64,000 bases of DNA from the NCBI RefSeq assembly GCF_003626575.1, contig NZ_RBDY01000003.1, positions 62,001 to 126,000 of the forward strand, read 5' to 3'. This DNA is from Streptomyces radicis (lineage in GTDB: Bacteria; Actinomycetota; Actinomycetes; Streptomycetales; Streptomycetaceae). Every line of letters begins with the position of its first letter. The stretch's first letter is position 1. Positions 16,736 to 25,608 of this stretch are shown in pieces. A program made the translations under genes and the position numbers. The notes beneath the pieces were generated by a model that did not search any database, had not been told where the DNA came from, and saw only the letters and a list, made by a program, of their open reading frames with translations.

Positions 16736-18340
16736 ATGCCGACCTTCAGCCGCCCGACGCCCTCCTGGCTGGCCGACGCCGTCCTCTACCAGATCTATCC
16801 GCAGAGCTTCGCCGACTCCGACGGCGACGGCATCGGCGACTTCGCGGGCATCACGGAGCGCCTCGACCACCTTCAGTGGCTCGGCGTCAACACCGTCTGG
16901 CTGAACCCGTGTTTCGCCTCGCCGTTCCGCGACGCCGGCTACGACGTGTCCGACTACCTCTCGGTCGCCCCGCGCTACGGCACGGCCGACGACCTGGCCG
17001 CGCTCGTCGAGGCGGCGAAGGGGCGCGGGATCCGCGTCATGCTCGACCTGGTGGCCGGGCACACGTCCGACCAGCACGCGTGGTTCCAGGCGGCGGCGAA
17101 CGACCCGGACGACGGCCGTTACATCTGGGCCGAGCCGGTCGACGACGCGCCGCTGCCCGACCGTTTCGTCCCCTCCCCCGGGACCAGGCCCGGCGGGTAC
17201 CTGCCCAACTTCTTCGACAGCCAGCCCGCCCTCAACTTCGGCTACGCGCGCACCGATCCCGACGAGCCGTGGCGCCAGTCCGTGGACGCCGAGGGTCCGC
17301 GCGCCAACCGGGCGGCGCTGCGCGAGATCATGGACCACTGGCTGCGGCTCGGGCTCGCGGGATTCCGCGTGGACATGGCGCACTCGCTCGTCAAGGACGA
17401 CCACGACCTGGCCGAGACCTCCACGCTGTGGACCGAGCTGCGCCGGTGGCTCGACGCCACCCACCCCGAGGCGGCGCTGCTCGCCGAGTGGGGTGACCCC
17501 TCGGTCTCCGTGCCCGCGGGGTTCCACTCGGACTTCTTCCTCCAGTTCGGCGGCCCCTCCGACGGCCTGCCGCTGCGCTCCCTGTGGAACAACAACCACG
17601 GCACCGTCGCCGACCACTGGACCCAGCGCCACTGCTATTTCGACGCCGAGGGCGGCGGCACCGCGGGCACGTTCGTCACCGCCTGGGAGTCGCTCCACGC
17701 GGTCACCGCCGACTGCGGCTTCATCACGCTGCCCACCGCCAACCACGACTTCTCGCGCCTGGCCTGCGGCCCGCGCACCGCGGAGCAGCTGCCCGCGGCG
17801 TTCGCGTTCCACCTCACCTGGCCGACGCTGCCCGCCATCTACTACGGCGACGAGATCGGCATGCGCTACATCCCCGACCTCGACGACCACGAGGGCAGCG
17901 TCCTCGGCCCCCGCTACAACCGCGCCGGGTCCCGCACCCCGATGCAGTGGGACACGTCGGCCAACGCGGGCTTCTCCACCGCCCCGCACGACCGGCTCTA
18001 CCTGCCGATCGACCCGTCGTCCGACCGGCCGACGGTGGCCGAGCAGCGCGCCGACGAGGGCTCGCTGCTGCACCTGGTGCGCCGCCTGATCGCGCTGCGC
18101 AAGAGCACGCCCGAGCTGGGCAGCCACACGCCGGTCGACGTGCTGCACACCGGCTATCCGCTGGTCTACACGCGCGGCGGGCGCTATCTGGTGGTCGTCA
18201 ACCCCCGCAGGGACGCGGCCGAGTTCGCGCTGACCTCGCCCTCGATCGCCCCGGGGCGGCGTGTGGAGGGCGACGGGGTGACCGTCGAGGGGGGACGGAT
18301 CGACGCGAACGGCTTCGGCTGGGGCATCTTCGCGCTGTAG
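16736..18340 (+). CDS. GH13 family alpha-glucosidase/alpha-amylase-type enzyme
   Basis: 534 residues, no signal peptide, so intracellular. The TIM barrel has ADAVLYQIYPQSFADSDGDG, nucleophile Asp213 in GFRVDMAHS, acid/base Glu251 in LLAEWGDP and Asp338 in TANHDFSRL. A C-terminal beta domain holds the last 90 residues. Position after the transporter genes suggests it splits the imported oligosaccharide to glucose (maltose- or trehalose-like). GAAAGG precedes the ATG. Exact linkage specificity cannot be told from sequence. Confidence 0.9.
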   Translation: MPTFSRPTPSWLADAVLYQIYPQSFADSDGDGIGDFAGITERLDHLQWLGVNTVWLNPCFASPFRDAGYDVSDYLSVAPRYGTADDLAALVEAAKGRGIRVMLDLVAGHTSDQHAWFQAAANDPDDGRYIWAEPVDDAPLPDRFVPSPGTRPGGYLPNFFDSQPALNFGYARTDPDEPWRQSVDAEGPRANRAALREIMDHWLRLGLAGFRVDMAHSLVKDDHDLAETSTLWTELRRWLDATHPEAALLAEWGDPSVSVPAGFHSDFFLQFGGPSDGLPLRSLWNNNHGTVADHWTQRHCYFDAEGGGTAGTFVTAWESLHAVTADCGFITLPTANHDFSRLACGPRTAEQLPAAFAFHLTWPTLPAIYYGDEIGMRYIPDLDDHEGSVLGPRYNRAGSRTPMQWDTSANAGFSTAPHDRLYLPIDPSSDRPTVAEQRADEGSLLHLVRRLIALRKSTPELGSHTPVDVLHTGYPLVYTRGGRYLVVVNPRRDAAEFALTSPSIAPGRRVEGDGVTVEGGRIDANGFGWGIFAL

Positions 18341-18400
18341 CAGGGGAGTCGCGCGTCCCGGCTTCCGCTCGAGTGTGCTCCAAGCGGCAGACTGCCCGGC

Positions 18401-19402
18401 ATGGAAGACACGACGCAGACACGCGTGCTGGGGCGCAGCGGCATTCCGGTCAGCGCGCTCGGCTTCGGCTGCTGGGCCGTCGGCGGCGAGTGGTTCGCCG
18501 CCGACGGCCGCCCGCTCGGCTGGGGCCCGGTGGACGACGACGAGTCGGTGCGCGCCATCAGGCGCGCCATCGACCTGGGGGTGACCCTCTTCGACACCGC
18601 CGATGTCTACGGCACGGGGCACAGCGAGGAGGTGCTCGGCCGGGCGGTCGCGGGGCGGCGGGACGAGGTGCTGATCGCGTCCAAGTGGGGCAACGTCTTC
18701 GACCCGGCGACCAGGACCAGCTCGGGCACGTTCGACGTCACGCCCGAGCACGCCCGCCGCGCGCTGACCGACACCCTGCGGCGGCTCGGCACCGACCGCC
18801 TCGACCTCTACCAGTTCCATGTCAACCAGGGGCCGCTGGACGCCGCGGCCGAACTCAGGGAGGTCTGCGAGGAGTTCGTCGCCGAGGGGCTGATCAGGGC
18901 GTACGGCTGGTCCACCGACGACCCCGAGCGGGCCAGGCTGTTCGCCGCGGGGCCGCACTGCGCGACCGTGCAGGTCAGCTGCAACGTCCTGGCCGACGCC
19001 CCCGAGATGCTCACGCTGTGCGCCGAGCTGAACCTCGGCGCCGTCATCAGGGGCCCCCTCGCCATGGGCGCGCTCACCGGCAAGTACGGGCCGGGCGGCA
19101 CGGCCACGCTCGGCGCGGGCGACATCCGCGCCAGGCCGCCCGAGTGGCTGACGTTCTTCGAGAACGGGCGGGTCACCGCGGCGTGGCAGGCGCGCTTCGA
19201 CGCGGTGCGCTCGATCCTCACGAGCGGGGGGCGCACCCCGGCGCAGGGGGCGTTGGCCTGGCTGTGGGCGCGCAGCCCGCACACCGTGCCGATCCCCGGC
19301 ATCCGCACCGTGGCGCAGGCCGAGGAGAACGCGGGCGCGCTGGCGTTCGGGCCGCTGACCGAGGCTCAGATGCGGGAGATCGAGGCGCTTCTGGCATCAT
19401 GA
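18401..19402 (+). CDS. Aldo/keto reductase
   Basis: 333 residues. The AKR tetrad is visible: Asp and Tyr in LFDTADVYG, Lys in IASKWG and His in LYQFHVN. NADPH-site residues lie near the C-terminus (PIPGIRTVAQAEENAGAL). A soluble cytoplasmic barrel enzyme reducing an unidentified carbonyl; family relatives act on sugars and xenobiotics. It follows the GH13 gene after 60 bases and may have its own promoter. The ATG follows a sequence without a clear ribosome site, so the start is the least certain part. Confidence 0.9.
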   Translation: MEDTTQTRVLGRSGIPVSALGFGCWAVGGEWFAADGRPLGWGPVDDDESVRAIRRAIDLGVTLFDTADVYGTGHSEEVLGRAVAGRRDEVLIASKWGNVFDPATRTSSGTFDVTPEHARRALTDTLRRLGTDRLDLYQFHVNQGPLDAAAELREVCEEFVAEGLIRAYGWSTDDPERARLFAAGPHCATVQVSCNVLADAPEMLTLCAELNLGAVIRGPLAMGALTGKYGPGGTATLGAGDIRARPPEWLTFFENGRVTAAWQARFDAVRSILTSGGRTPAQGALAWLWARSPHTVPIPGIRTVAQAEENAGALAFGPLTEAQMREIEALLAS

Positions 19403-19438
19403 GCCCCATTGTTCGCACACTGAAACAGGGGGCTCGCC

Positions 19439-20479
19439 TTGTTCGGGATCATCAGGCCGTGCCGACACCGGCTGCCGGGAGGGCTACGCGAGGAGTGGAT
19501 GGCCCATCTGTGCGGCCTCTGCCTGGCGTTGCGCGGCATCGAGGGCCAGGCCGCGCGCATGGCGACGAACTACGACGGACTGCTGATATCCGTCCTGCTC
19601 GAGGCCCAGACCGAGCGGACCCCCGGGGCCCGGCGCACCGCCGGGCCCTGTCCTTTGCGCGGGATGCGCCGGGCCGATGTGGCGCGCGGGCAGGGGCCGA
19701 ACCTCGCCGCCGCCGTCTCGCTCGTGCTGGCCTCTGCGAAGATCCGCGACCATGTGGCGGACGGCGACGGGCTGTTGGCGCGCAGGGCGGCGGCCACCGC
19801 CGCGCGGCGCGTCGCCAAGGGCTGGGACGCGGCCGGGGCGCGCGGCGGCGCGGGCGTCGGCTTCGACACGGCGGTGCTGGTCGACGCGGTGGACCGGCAG
19901 CAGGGCATCGAGTCGCTCGCGGGCCCCGGCACCCCGCTGCTGACGGTCACCGAGCCCACCGAGACGGCCACGGCCGCCGCGATCGCGCACACCGCGCGCC
20001 TCGCGGGGCGCCCGGGCAACGTCGCCCCGCTCGCCGAGGTGGGGCGCCTCTTCGGGCGCGTCGCGCACCTGCTCGACGCGGTGGAGGACCAGGCGGACGA
20101 CGAGGCGAACGGCGCCTGGAACCCCCTCACCGCCACCGGCACCCCGCTGACCGAGGCGCGGCGACTGTGCGACGACGCCGTGCTGGGGGTCCGCCTCGCG
20201 CTCGCCGAGGCCGAGTTCGCCGATGACCTGCTGGTGCGGGCGCTGCTCGTGGACGAGCTCGAGCACGCGGTGCACCGGACGTTCGTCTCGGCCGGGGCAC
20301 CCTCCTCGGGCGACGGCGGGCACGGTGCGGAGGACGGCGGGCACGAGGACAAGCCGTCCAAGGGCCGGGGCTCCCGCACGCGCTGCGGCCGGGGCGGGGA
20401 CCCGAACAAGCGGAGGAGGCGCCGCAACGACGCCTGCGACTGCGGCGGCTTCGCCGCCTGCACCTGCTGCAACTGCTGA
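19439..20479 (+). CDS. DUF5685 family cysteine-rich protein
   Basis: 346 residues starting at TTG with AGGGGG upstream. The N-terminus MFGIIRPCRHRL and EEWMAHLCGLCLALRG is typical of actinobacterial DUF5685 proteins. Cys residues at the N-terminus (C8, C25, C28) pair with another near CPLRG. A basic, disordered linker leads to a Cys-rich tail, CDCGGFAACTCCNC, suggestive of metal binding. The middle is helical and hydrophobic-moderate. I do not know a function; a metal- or cluster-binding scaffold is a guess. Confidence 0.75.
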   Translation: MFGIIRPCRHRLPGGLREEWMAHLCGLCLALRGIEGQAARMATNYDGLLISVLLEAQTERTPGARRTAGPCPLRGMRRADVARGQGPNLAAAVSLVLASAKIRDHVADGDGLLARRAAATAARRVAKGWDAAGARGGAGVGFDTAVLVDAVDRQQGIESLAGPGTPLLTVTEPTETATAAAIAHTARLAGRPGNVAPLAEVGRLFGRVAHLLDAVEDQADDEANGAWNPLTATGTPLTEARRLCDDAVLGVRLALAEAEFADDLLVRALLVDELEHAVHRTFVSAGAPSSGDGGHGAEDGGHEDKPSKGRGSRTRCGRGGDPNKRRRRRNDACDCGGFAACTCCNC

Positions 20480-20480
20480 C

Positions 20481-20513
20481 GCGGGCGCCCTGAAGGACGC
20501 CGGGTCAGCCCGC
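20481..20513. terminator. Candidate hairpin between convergent genes
   Basis: GCGGGC (20481-20486) can pair with GCCCGC (20508-20513), and the interior CC-TGAA-GG flanked by GGCG/CGCC adds an inner stem. It sits between the DUF5685 gene and the convergent dehydratase, partly inside the dehydratase 3' end. Confidence 0.4.
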
Positions 20514-21500
20514 GGTCCGCCGGGCGATGCGGGGCCCGCGCCCGCACGCCAGGATCTCGTGCTCGCTGGCGTTGCCGCCGCTGCACATCACCGCCACCCT
20601 GCGCCCGGCGAAGCGGGCCGGCCTGGTGAGCACCGCGGCCAGGGCGGCGGCGCCCGCGCCCTCGGCGAGGGTGTGCGCGTCGCGCATCAACGCCCACTGC
20701 GCGGCGGCGATGTCGTCGTCGCCGACCAGCACGAAGTCGGCGAGGCCGCCGCGCATCAGCTCCTGGGTCAGCGCGAAGCCGCGCCCGGTGGCCAGGCCCT
20801 CGACGCGCGTGCGGTTCGGGCGGGTCAGCGGCGCGCCGCCCGCGTGCCACGTGTCGTGGGCGGCGGGCGAGGCCGCCGCCTGGACGGCGATCACCTCGCA
20901 GCGCGGCGCCAGCGCGGCGGCGACCAGGCAGGCCGCCGCCGCGCCGCTGCCGCCGCCGACCGGGACGACCAGCGCGTCGAGGCCAGGCTCGCGGTCGAAC
21001 ACCTCCAGATACGCGGTCGCCACCCCGGCGATCAGGTCGGGCTCGTCGGCCGCGCTGACCAGCCGCATGCCGCGTTCCGCCGCGAGGGCCGCGGCGCGCT
21101 CGGCGGCCTCGCCCAGGTCGGCGCCCGCCTCGATCAGCTCGGCGCCCATGGCCCGAACGGCGTGCGCCTTGGCGGGGTTGGGGCGCTCGGGCATCACGAT
21201 CGCGCAGGGCGCGCCGAAGCGGGCGGCGGCGTAGGCGAGGGACTGGGCGTGGTTGCCCGTGGAGTACCCGACGACGCCCCGAGCGCGCTCGGCCCCGTCC
21301 ATCCCGGCCAGCAGCGTCAGGCCCCCGCGCACCTTGAACGCGCCGGTGGGCTGCGCGTTCTCGTGCTTGACCAGGACGGTCGCCCCCGCGGTGGCGTCGA
21401 GCGCGGGATAGGACCACATCGGGGTGGGCGGCAGGTGGTCGGCCAAGAGGCGGCGGGCGCGCAGCGCGTCGGTGATGGTGGGGCGTCGCGGCGATGACAT
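20505..21500 (-). CDS. PLP-dependent threonine/serine dehydratase-like enzyme
   Basis: 331 residues, fold type II PLP enzyme. The Schiff-base Lys is in TGAFKVRGG, the phosphate loop is PVGGGSGA, and the C-terminal SGGNASEHEIL contacts the cofactor. YSTGNHAQSLAYAA matches the substrate loop of the threonine dehydratase/serine racemase group. There is no ACT regulatory domain, so a catabolic enzyme is more likely than biosynthetic IlvA. Divergent from a LysR regulator with a shared palindrome. Confidence 0.88.
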   Translation of the reverse strand: MSSPRRPTITDALRARRLLADHLPPTPMWSYPALDATAGATVLVKHENAQPTGAFKVRGGLTLLAGMDGAERARGVVGYSTGNHAQSLAYAAARFGAPCAIVMPERPNPAKAHAVRAMGAELIEAGADLGEAAERAAALAAERGMRLVSAADEPDLIAGVATAYLEVFDREPGLDALVVPVGGGSGAAAACLVAAALAPRCEVIAVQAAASPAAHDTWHAGGAPLTRPNRTRVEGLATGRGFALTQELMRGGLADFVLVGDDDIAAAQWALMRDAHTLAEGAGAAALAAVLTRPARFAGRRVAVMCSGGNASEHEILACGRGPRIARRTAG

Positions 21501-21520
21501 GCCAGCACCGTGCCATGACC

Positions 21521-21536
21521 TGGATCGATAGATCCA
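21521..21536. promoter_or_regulatory. Palindromic operator candidate for the LysR regulator
   Basis: TGGATC-GATA-GATCCA is a perfect 6-bp inverted repeat lying about 21 bases before the dehydratase start, in the shared divergent promoter. LysR-type regulators usually bind such dyads next to a divergent target gene. Confidence 0.6.
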
Positions 21537-21595
21537 ATGCCGGTTTTCTCTGAACCCATCGACGTCGCCTATGCGTGGGGGTTACGCTCGCGGCC

Positions 21596-22501
21596 ATGCT
21601 GGATCTGACGCGGCTGAGGGTGCTGGTCGCGGTGGCGCGGGAGGGCTCGGTCACCGCGGCGGCCGAGGCGCTGCACTACGCCCAGCCGTCGGTGAGCCAC
21701 CACCTGGCCAAGCTGGAGGCCGAGGCGGGCGTGGTGCTGGTGCGCCGTGCGGGGCGCGGGATCGTGCTGACGGACGCGGGGCGGCTGCTCGCGGCGCGGG
21801 CCGAGGAGATCCTGGGCCAGGTGGAGGCGGCGCAGACGGAGCTCGCGGCGCACGCGGGGCTCGCGACGGGGCGCGTGCGGCTCGCGGCGTTCCCTTCGGC
21901 GCTCGCCACGCTCGTCCCGGCCGCGGCCGCGCTGCTCGCGGCCGACCATCCGGGGGTCGAGCTGGCGCTGAGCGAGGCGGAGCCGCCCGAGGCGCTGACC
22001 GCGCTGCGGAACGCCGAGGTGGACGCGGCGCTGATCTTCGACCATGACGAGCCGCTGCCGGGCGACCGGCGGAACACCACGGTGACGCGGCTGGTCCACG
22101 AGCCGATGTATGTGGTGACGCCCGAGGGCGCGCGATGGGAAGGGCCCGTGACGTCGCTGGCGACGTTCGCGGCCGAGAACTGGATCGCGGGGTGCGAACG
22201 GTGCAGGACGCACCTGTCGGCGCTGTGCGCGCGGGCGGGGTTCGCGCCGCGGATCACGTTCGAGACGGACGACTACGTGGCTGTGCAGGCGCTCGTCGCG
22301 GCCGGGCTCGGGGTCGGGGTGCTGCCGGGGCTCGCGCTGCGGGCGCACCGGCACCCGGGGGTGCGGGTCGACCGGCTGCCCGAGGACCGGCGGTGCGTGT
22401 CGCTGGCGATCTACGGCAGGCCGCCCGCGGCGCTGCCCGTGCAGGCGTTCGCCGCGGCGCTGCGGGCGGTCGCGGACCGGACGGAGCTGTCCGGGCCTTG
22501 A
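21596..22501 (+). CDS. LysR family transcriptional regulator
   Basis: 301 residues. An N-terminal winged HTH (LRVLVAVAREGSVTAAAEALHYAQPSVSHHLAKLEAEAG) is followed by a periplasmic-binding-like effector domain. I chose the ATG at 21596 (MLDLTRLRVL); a GTG seven codons upstream is possible. Divergent arrangement with the PLP dehydratase suggests it controls that gene in response to an amino acid. Confidence 0.9.
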   Translation: MLDLTRLRVLVAVAREGSVTAAAEALHYAQPSVSHHLAKLEAEAGVVLVRRAGRGIVLTDAGRLLAARAEEILGQVEAAQTELAAHAGLATGRVRLAAFPSALATLVPAAAALLAADHPGVELALSEAEPPEALTALRNAEVDAALIFDHDEPLPGDRRNTTVTRLVHEPMYVVTPEGARWEGPVTSLATFAAENWIAGCERCRTHLSALCARAGFAPRITFETDDYVAVQALVAAGLGVGVLPGLALRAHRHPGVRVDRLPEDRRCVSLAIYGRPPAALPVQAFAAALRAVADRTELSGP

Positions 22502-22543
22502 CCGCGCCGCGGCGCGCGGGCGTCGTGTTTGGTGTGTGAGGCG

Positions 22544-24019
22544 TTACGGGGTGGTGTCGGTGGTCGTGGTGGTGCGGCGGCGCGCGGCGTGGACGGCCGC
22601 GCCCCCCGCGGCGGCGAGGGCCGCGGCGGCGCCGAGCAGGGCCGCGGTGTCGGTCGCGCCGCCGGTCGCGGCGAGCGCGCCGCCCGCCGCGCCGCCCTGG
22701 GGTGCGGGGCCGCCGGGGGTGTCGTCGCCGTCCGAGCCGCCGGGCCCGTTCGGGTCGGTCGGCAGGTCGGCGTCCTCGGTGAGGGCGACGGTCACGGTGA
22801 CCGGGTCGAGCTCCTCGCCCTCGGCGTAGAAGCCCGCGAACGCCTGGGCGCCGTCGGCGGTGAGCGCGGCGGGCACCGCGGCCAGGGTGATCACATCGCC
22901 ATCGGGGGTCAACGCGCCTTCCGGCACGTCGAGTTCGGCGACGGCGATGTCCTGGTACGCGGAGACCTCGCCGGTCTCGCGGTCCTTGGACGACACGTCG
23001 GCGATCAGCGTGCCCCCGGTGCCTTCGATGTCCACGGCCAGGTCGGAGAACGACAGGTCGAGCGCGCCGTCGTGGCCCGTGAAGCGGACCGCGCCGTCGA
23101 ACCCGGCGTCGAGGGCGGGCGTTTCGGCGACATACGCGCCGGTGGCACCGGGGAAGCGGTAGCCGTCGGCGATCTCGGTCGCGCCGCCGGTGAGCTCGAC
23201 GTCGCCGCCCGCGATCGGCCCGGTGACATAGGAGCGGAACGACTCCTTGACGCCCCAGTCGAGCGTGCCGTCGTGGACCGGGCCGAGCGGCTCCTCGTCA
23301 CCGCCGGGGTCGTTCCCCTCCGGGTCATCGCCGTCGGGGTCATCGCCGTCCGGGTCATCGCCGTCCGGGTCCTCGCCGCCCGGGGTCTCAGGGGTGACCG
23401 TCAGGGTCGCCGGGTCGAGCGCGGTGCCCTCGGCGTACATCGGGGTGCCGTTGTAGGAGAACGCCTCCGCGCCGTCGGCCGTGAGCGTGGCCGGGATGTC
23501 GGCGAACACCAGCGCCCCGCCCTCGCCCGAGCCCGGCGCGACGCCGGTCAGGTCAAGATCGGCGAACTCCACGTCCTCCGTGGTCTCGCCCGCGATGGTG
23601 ACATCCGTGACCAGCGTGCCCGCGGTGCCCTCCGTCACCACCCGGGGCGCGGACAGCTTCAGGTCGAGCAGCCCGTCGTGGCCGAGGAAGTGGACGCTGC
23701 CGTCGAACGCCGTGTCCACGGCGTGCGTTCCGAGGTCGTAGGCGCCGGTGCCCCCGGTGAAGCGGAAACCGCTCTCCGTGGCCTCGGCGCCGTCCGCCGC
23801 GGTGGCGCTGCCATGCGCGATCGGCCCGGTGATGTAGCGGCGGAACGACTCCTTCACGCCCCAGTCGAGCGTGCCGTCGGTCAGGCCGATGGCCTGCTCC
23901 CCCGGCCCTTCCTGCGCGAACGCCGGGGTGACGGGGGCGGTGAGGGCCAGCGCGGTGGCGGTGGCCGTGGTGAGCAGCAGGCCGCCGCGGGTCAGCGTGC
24001 GGGATCTGAGGGCAGTCAT
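22544..24019 (-). CDS. Double-HtaA heme-binding surface protein with LAXTG sorting signal
   Basis: 491 residues. A Sec signal (ending APVTPAFA) is followed by two HtaA domains, each with GTLDWGVKESFR and Y-V/I-TGPIA, joined by an acidic linker of DPDGD repeats. The C-terminus has LAATG (449-453), a hydrophobic stretch and ARRRTTTT, a class E sortase LAXTG-type anchor. HtaA proteins of corynebacteria bind heme at the cell surface and pass it to HmuTUV. It overlaps the upstream HtaA gene by ATGA, so the two are translationally coupled. Confidence 0.88.
   Translation of the reverse strand: MTALRSRTLTRGGLLLTTATATALALTAPVTPAFAQEGPGEQAIGLTDGTLDWGVKESFRRYITGPIAHGSATAADGAEATESGFRFTGGTGAYDLGTHAVDTAFDGSVHFLGHDGLLDLKLSAPRVVTEGTAGTLVTDVTIAGETTEDVEFADLDLTGVAPGSGEGGALVFADIPATLTADGAEAFSYNGTPMYAEGTALDPATLTVTPETPGGEDPDGDDPDGDDPDGDDPEGNDPGGDEEPLGPVHDGTLDWGVKESFRSYVTGPIAGGDVELTGGATEIADGYRFPGATGAYVAETPALDAGFDGAVRFTGHDGALDLSFSDLAVDIEGTGGTLIADVSSKDRETGEVSAYQDIAVAELDVPEGALTPDGDVITLAAVPAALTADGAQAFAGFYAEGEELDPVTVTVALTEDADLPTDPNGPGGSDGDDTPGGPAPQGGAAGGALAATGGATDTAALLGAAAALAAAGGAAVHAARRRTTTTTDTTP
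23321..23380. repeat. Four tandem 15-bp repeats in the HtaA linker
   Basis: Four consecutive 15-base units of the form SGGGTCATCGCCGTC; the first three are near identical and the last differs at 2 bases. They encode the acidic linker repeats DPDGD/DPEGN. Whole-codon units allow copy-number change by slippage without a frameshift. Confidence 0.85.
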
Positions 24020-25509
24020 GACGGGTCGGACTCCTCGTTCGATGGGGAGGTGGATGGGGTTTCTTCCTCGGTCGTGGCGGTGGGCCCCGCGGCGCGCGCG
24101 GCGCGGCGGCGCAGGAGGAGCGCGGCGACCGCGAGGGCGGCGAGCGCGGCGGCCCCCGTGGCGATCAGCGTGGTGGTCGACGCGCCGCCGCCGTCCCCCG
24201 AGTCGGCGGTGGCGGGCGTCGGTTCGGGGTGGTCGGACGGCTCGGGGGACGCCTCGGCGGTGGGCTCGACGCCGAGGTCGGGCAGGGCGGGCAGCTCGGC
24301 GTTCTCGTCCACGGCGATGGCCAGGGTGAGCGGGTCCATGGCGGTGCCGGGCGCGTAGAGGTCGCCGAACGCCGCGGCGCCACGCTCCGTCAGCTCGGTG
24401 GGCACCTCGCTCAGCAGCAGGAGACCGCTCTCCGGCTCGCCGGGCCCGGCCTCGAACGTGACGAGCGGCTGGTCCTCCTCGGTGGCCCCTTCCGCCGTCA
24501 CATCGGCGGCCAGCGTGCCCGTGCCGTCGGCCACGGTGACGGTGACGCCGTCGAGCCGCAGGTCGAGCCCGGTGCCGGTGAAGCGCACGCCGCCCGCGAA
24601 CGCGACCTCGGCGGCGCCCGCGCCAGGATCCACGGTGCCCTCGCCCTCGGGGAAGCGGAAGAGCGCACCGCCGTCCAACGCGCCCCCTTCGAGCTCCCAC
24701 GCGCCCTCGGCGACGGGCCCGGTGACGTACTCGCGATAGGTGCGGCGCACGCCCCAGTCGACGGCGGCGTCCACGATCTCCCGTTCCCCGCCCGCGTCCC
24801 GGCCCGCGTCGTCCGGCTCACCGTCCGGCTCGTCCGAGGGCCCGGGCCCGTCGGGGGCGGGCGCGGCGGGCTCCTCGGTGTCGGCGGTGAGCGTCACCGG
24901 GTCGAGCGCGTCGCCCGCCGCGTAGTACCCGGCGAACGCCGTGGCGCCCTCGGCGGTCAGCGTCGCGGGGATCCCCGTGACGGCGAGCCGGGTGCCGCCG
25001 CGCAGCTCGACGCCCCCGAAGTCCAGGTCGGCCAGCGGCACTTGGGCGGACTCGGTGAACGCCCCCGTGTCCCGGTCGCGGCTGCGCGTGTCCGCGTGGA
25101 GGGTGCCGGAGCCGCCCTCGACGCGGACGGTGGGGTTGCTGATCGTCAGGTCGAGCTGAGGGGTGCCGTCCTCCTCGCGGTGCCCCGTGAAGTGCACGCC
25201 CCCGGCGTACGCGGCGGTGAACGCGCCGGTGTCCTGGTCGTAGCCGCCGCTCGCCGAGTGGAAGCGGAACTGGCTCTCGCCCACCGTGGCCGCGCCCCCG
25301 TTGAGCGTCCAACCGCCGTTCGCGATGGGCCCGGTGACATAGGTCTGGAACGACGCCCTGATGCCCCAGTCGAGCCGCCCGCCCGCGATCGTCCGCTCCT
25401 GGGCGGGGTGGACGGCGGGGGCGGCCTGGGCGGCGGCGGGCGGGAGCAGCACGGCGAGCGCGGTCAGTATCCCGGTCAGCGCGCGTCTGCGCGGCGGTGC
25501 GGGCAGCAT
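24016..25509 (-). CDS. Double-HtaA heme-binding membrane protein
   Basis: 497 residues. A signal peptide (LTGILTALAVLLPPAAAQAAPA) is followed by two HtaA domains (GRLDWGIRASFQTYVTGPIA and AAVDWGVRRTYREYVTGPVA), a Pro/Glu/Thr stalk, a membrane helix (LIATGAAALAALAVAALLL), RRRAARA and an acidic Ser/Thr tail. It has no LPXTG-type signal, so it should be membrane-held, below the LAXTG-anchored partner. Likely a heme relay to HmuT. It leads the two-gene unit and its promoter overlaps the iron box. Confidence 0.87.
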   Translation of the reverse strand: MLPAPPRRRALTGILTALAVLLPPAAAQAAPAVHPAQERTIAGGRLDWGIRASFQTYVTGPIANGGWTLNGGAATVGESQFRFHSASGGYDQDTGAFTAAYAGGVHFTGHREEDGTPQLDLTISNPTVRVEGGSGTLHADTRSRDRDTGAFTESAQVPLADLDFGGVELRGGTRLAVTGIPATLTAEGATAFAGYYAAGDALDPVTLTADTEEPAAPAPDGPGPSDEPDGEPDDAGRDAGGEREIVDAAVDWGVRRTYREYVTGPVAEGAWELEGGALDGGALFRFPEGEGTVDPGAGAAEVAFAGGVRFTGTGLDLRLDGVTVTVADGTGTLAADVTAEGATEEDQPLVTFEAGPGEPESGLLLLSEVPTELTERGAAAFGDLYAPGTAMDPLTLAIAVDENAELPALPDLGVEPTAEASPEPSDHPEPTPATADSGDGGGASTTTLIATGAAALAALAVAALLLRRRAARAAGPTATTEEETPSTSPSNEESDPS

Positions 25510-25544
25510 CCTAGGGTCCTCCCAGTCACCCCGGGGCGGATAGG

Positions 25545-25563
25545 TGAGGTTAGGCTAACCTAA
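25545..25563. promoter_or_regulatory. DtxR/IdeR-type iron box controlling both heme operons
   Basis: TGAGGTTAGGCTAACCTAA matches the 19-bp actinobacterial iron box consensus (TTAGGTTAGSCTAACCTAA) except for the second base. It lies between the htaA pair (leftward) and hmuTUV (rightward), so one Fe(II)-bound DmdR/IdeR repressor site can shut off both directions when iron is sufficient. Confidence 0.9.
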
Positions 25564-25608
25564 GTCATCCGCGGTCCAGCCCGCACCCCCGAAAGAGGTG
25601 GACGCATC

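Noticed and set aside
22503-22516. Palindrome CGCGCCGCGGCGCG between LysR and the HtaA gene
   Set aside because: It can form only a short stem with almost no loop and is common in DNA of this composition; not a convincing terminator.
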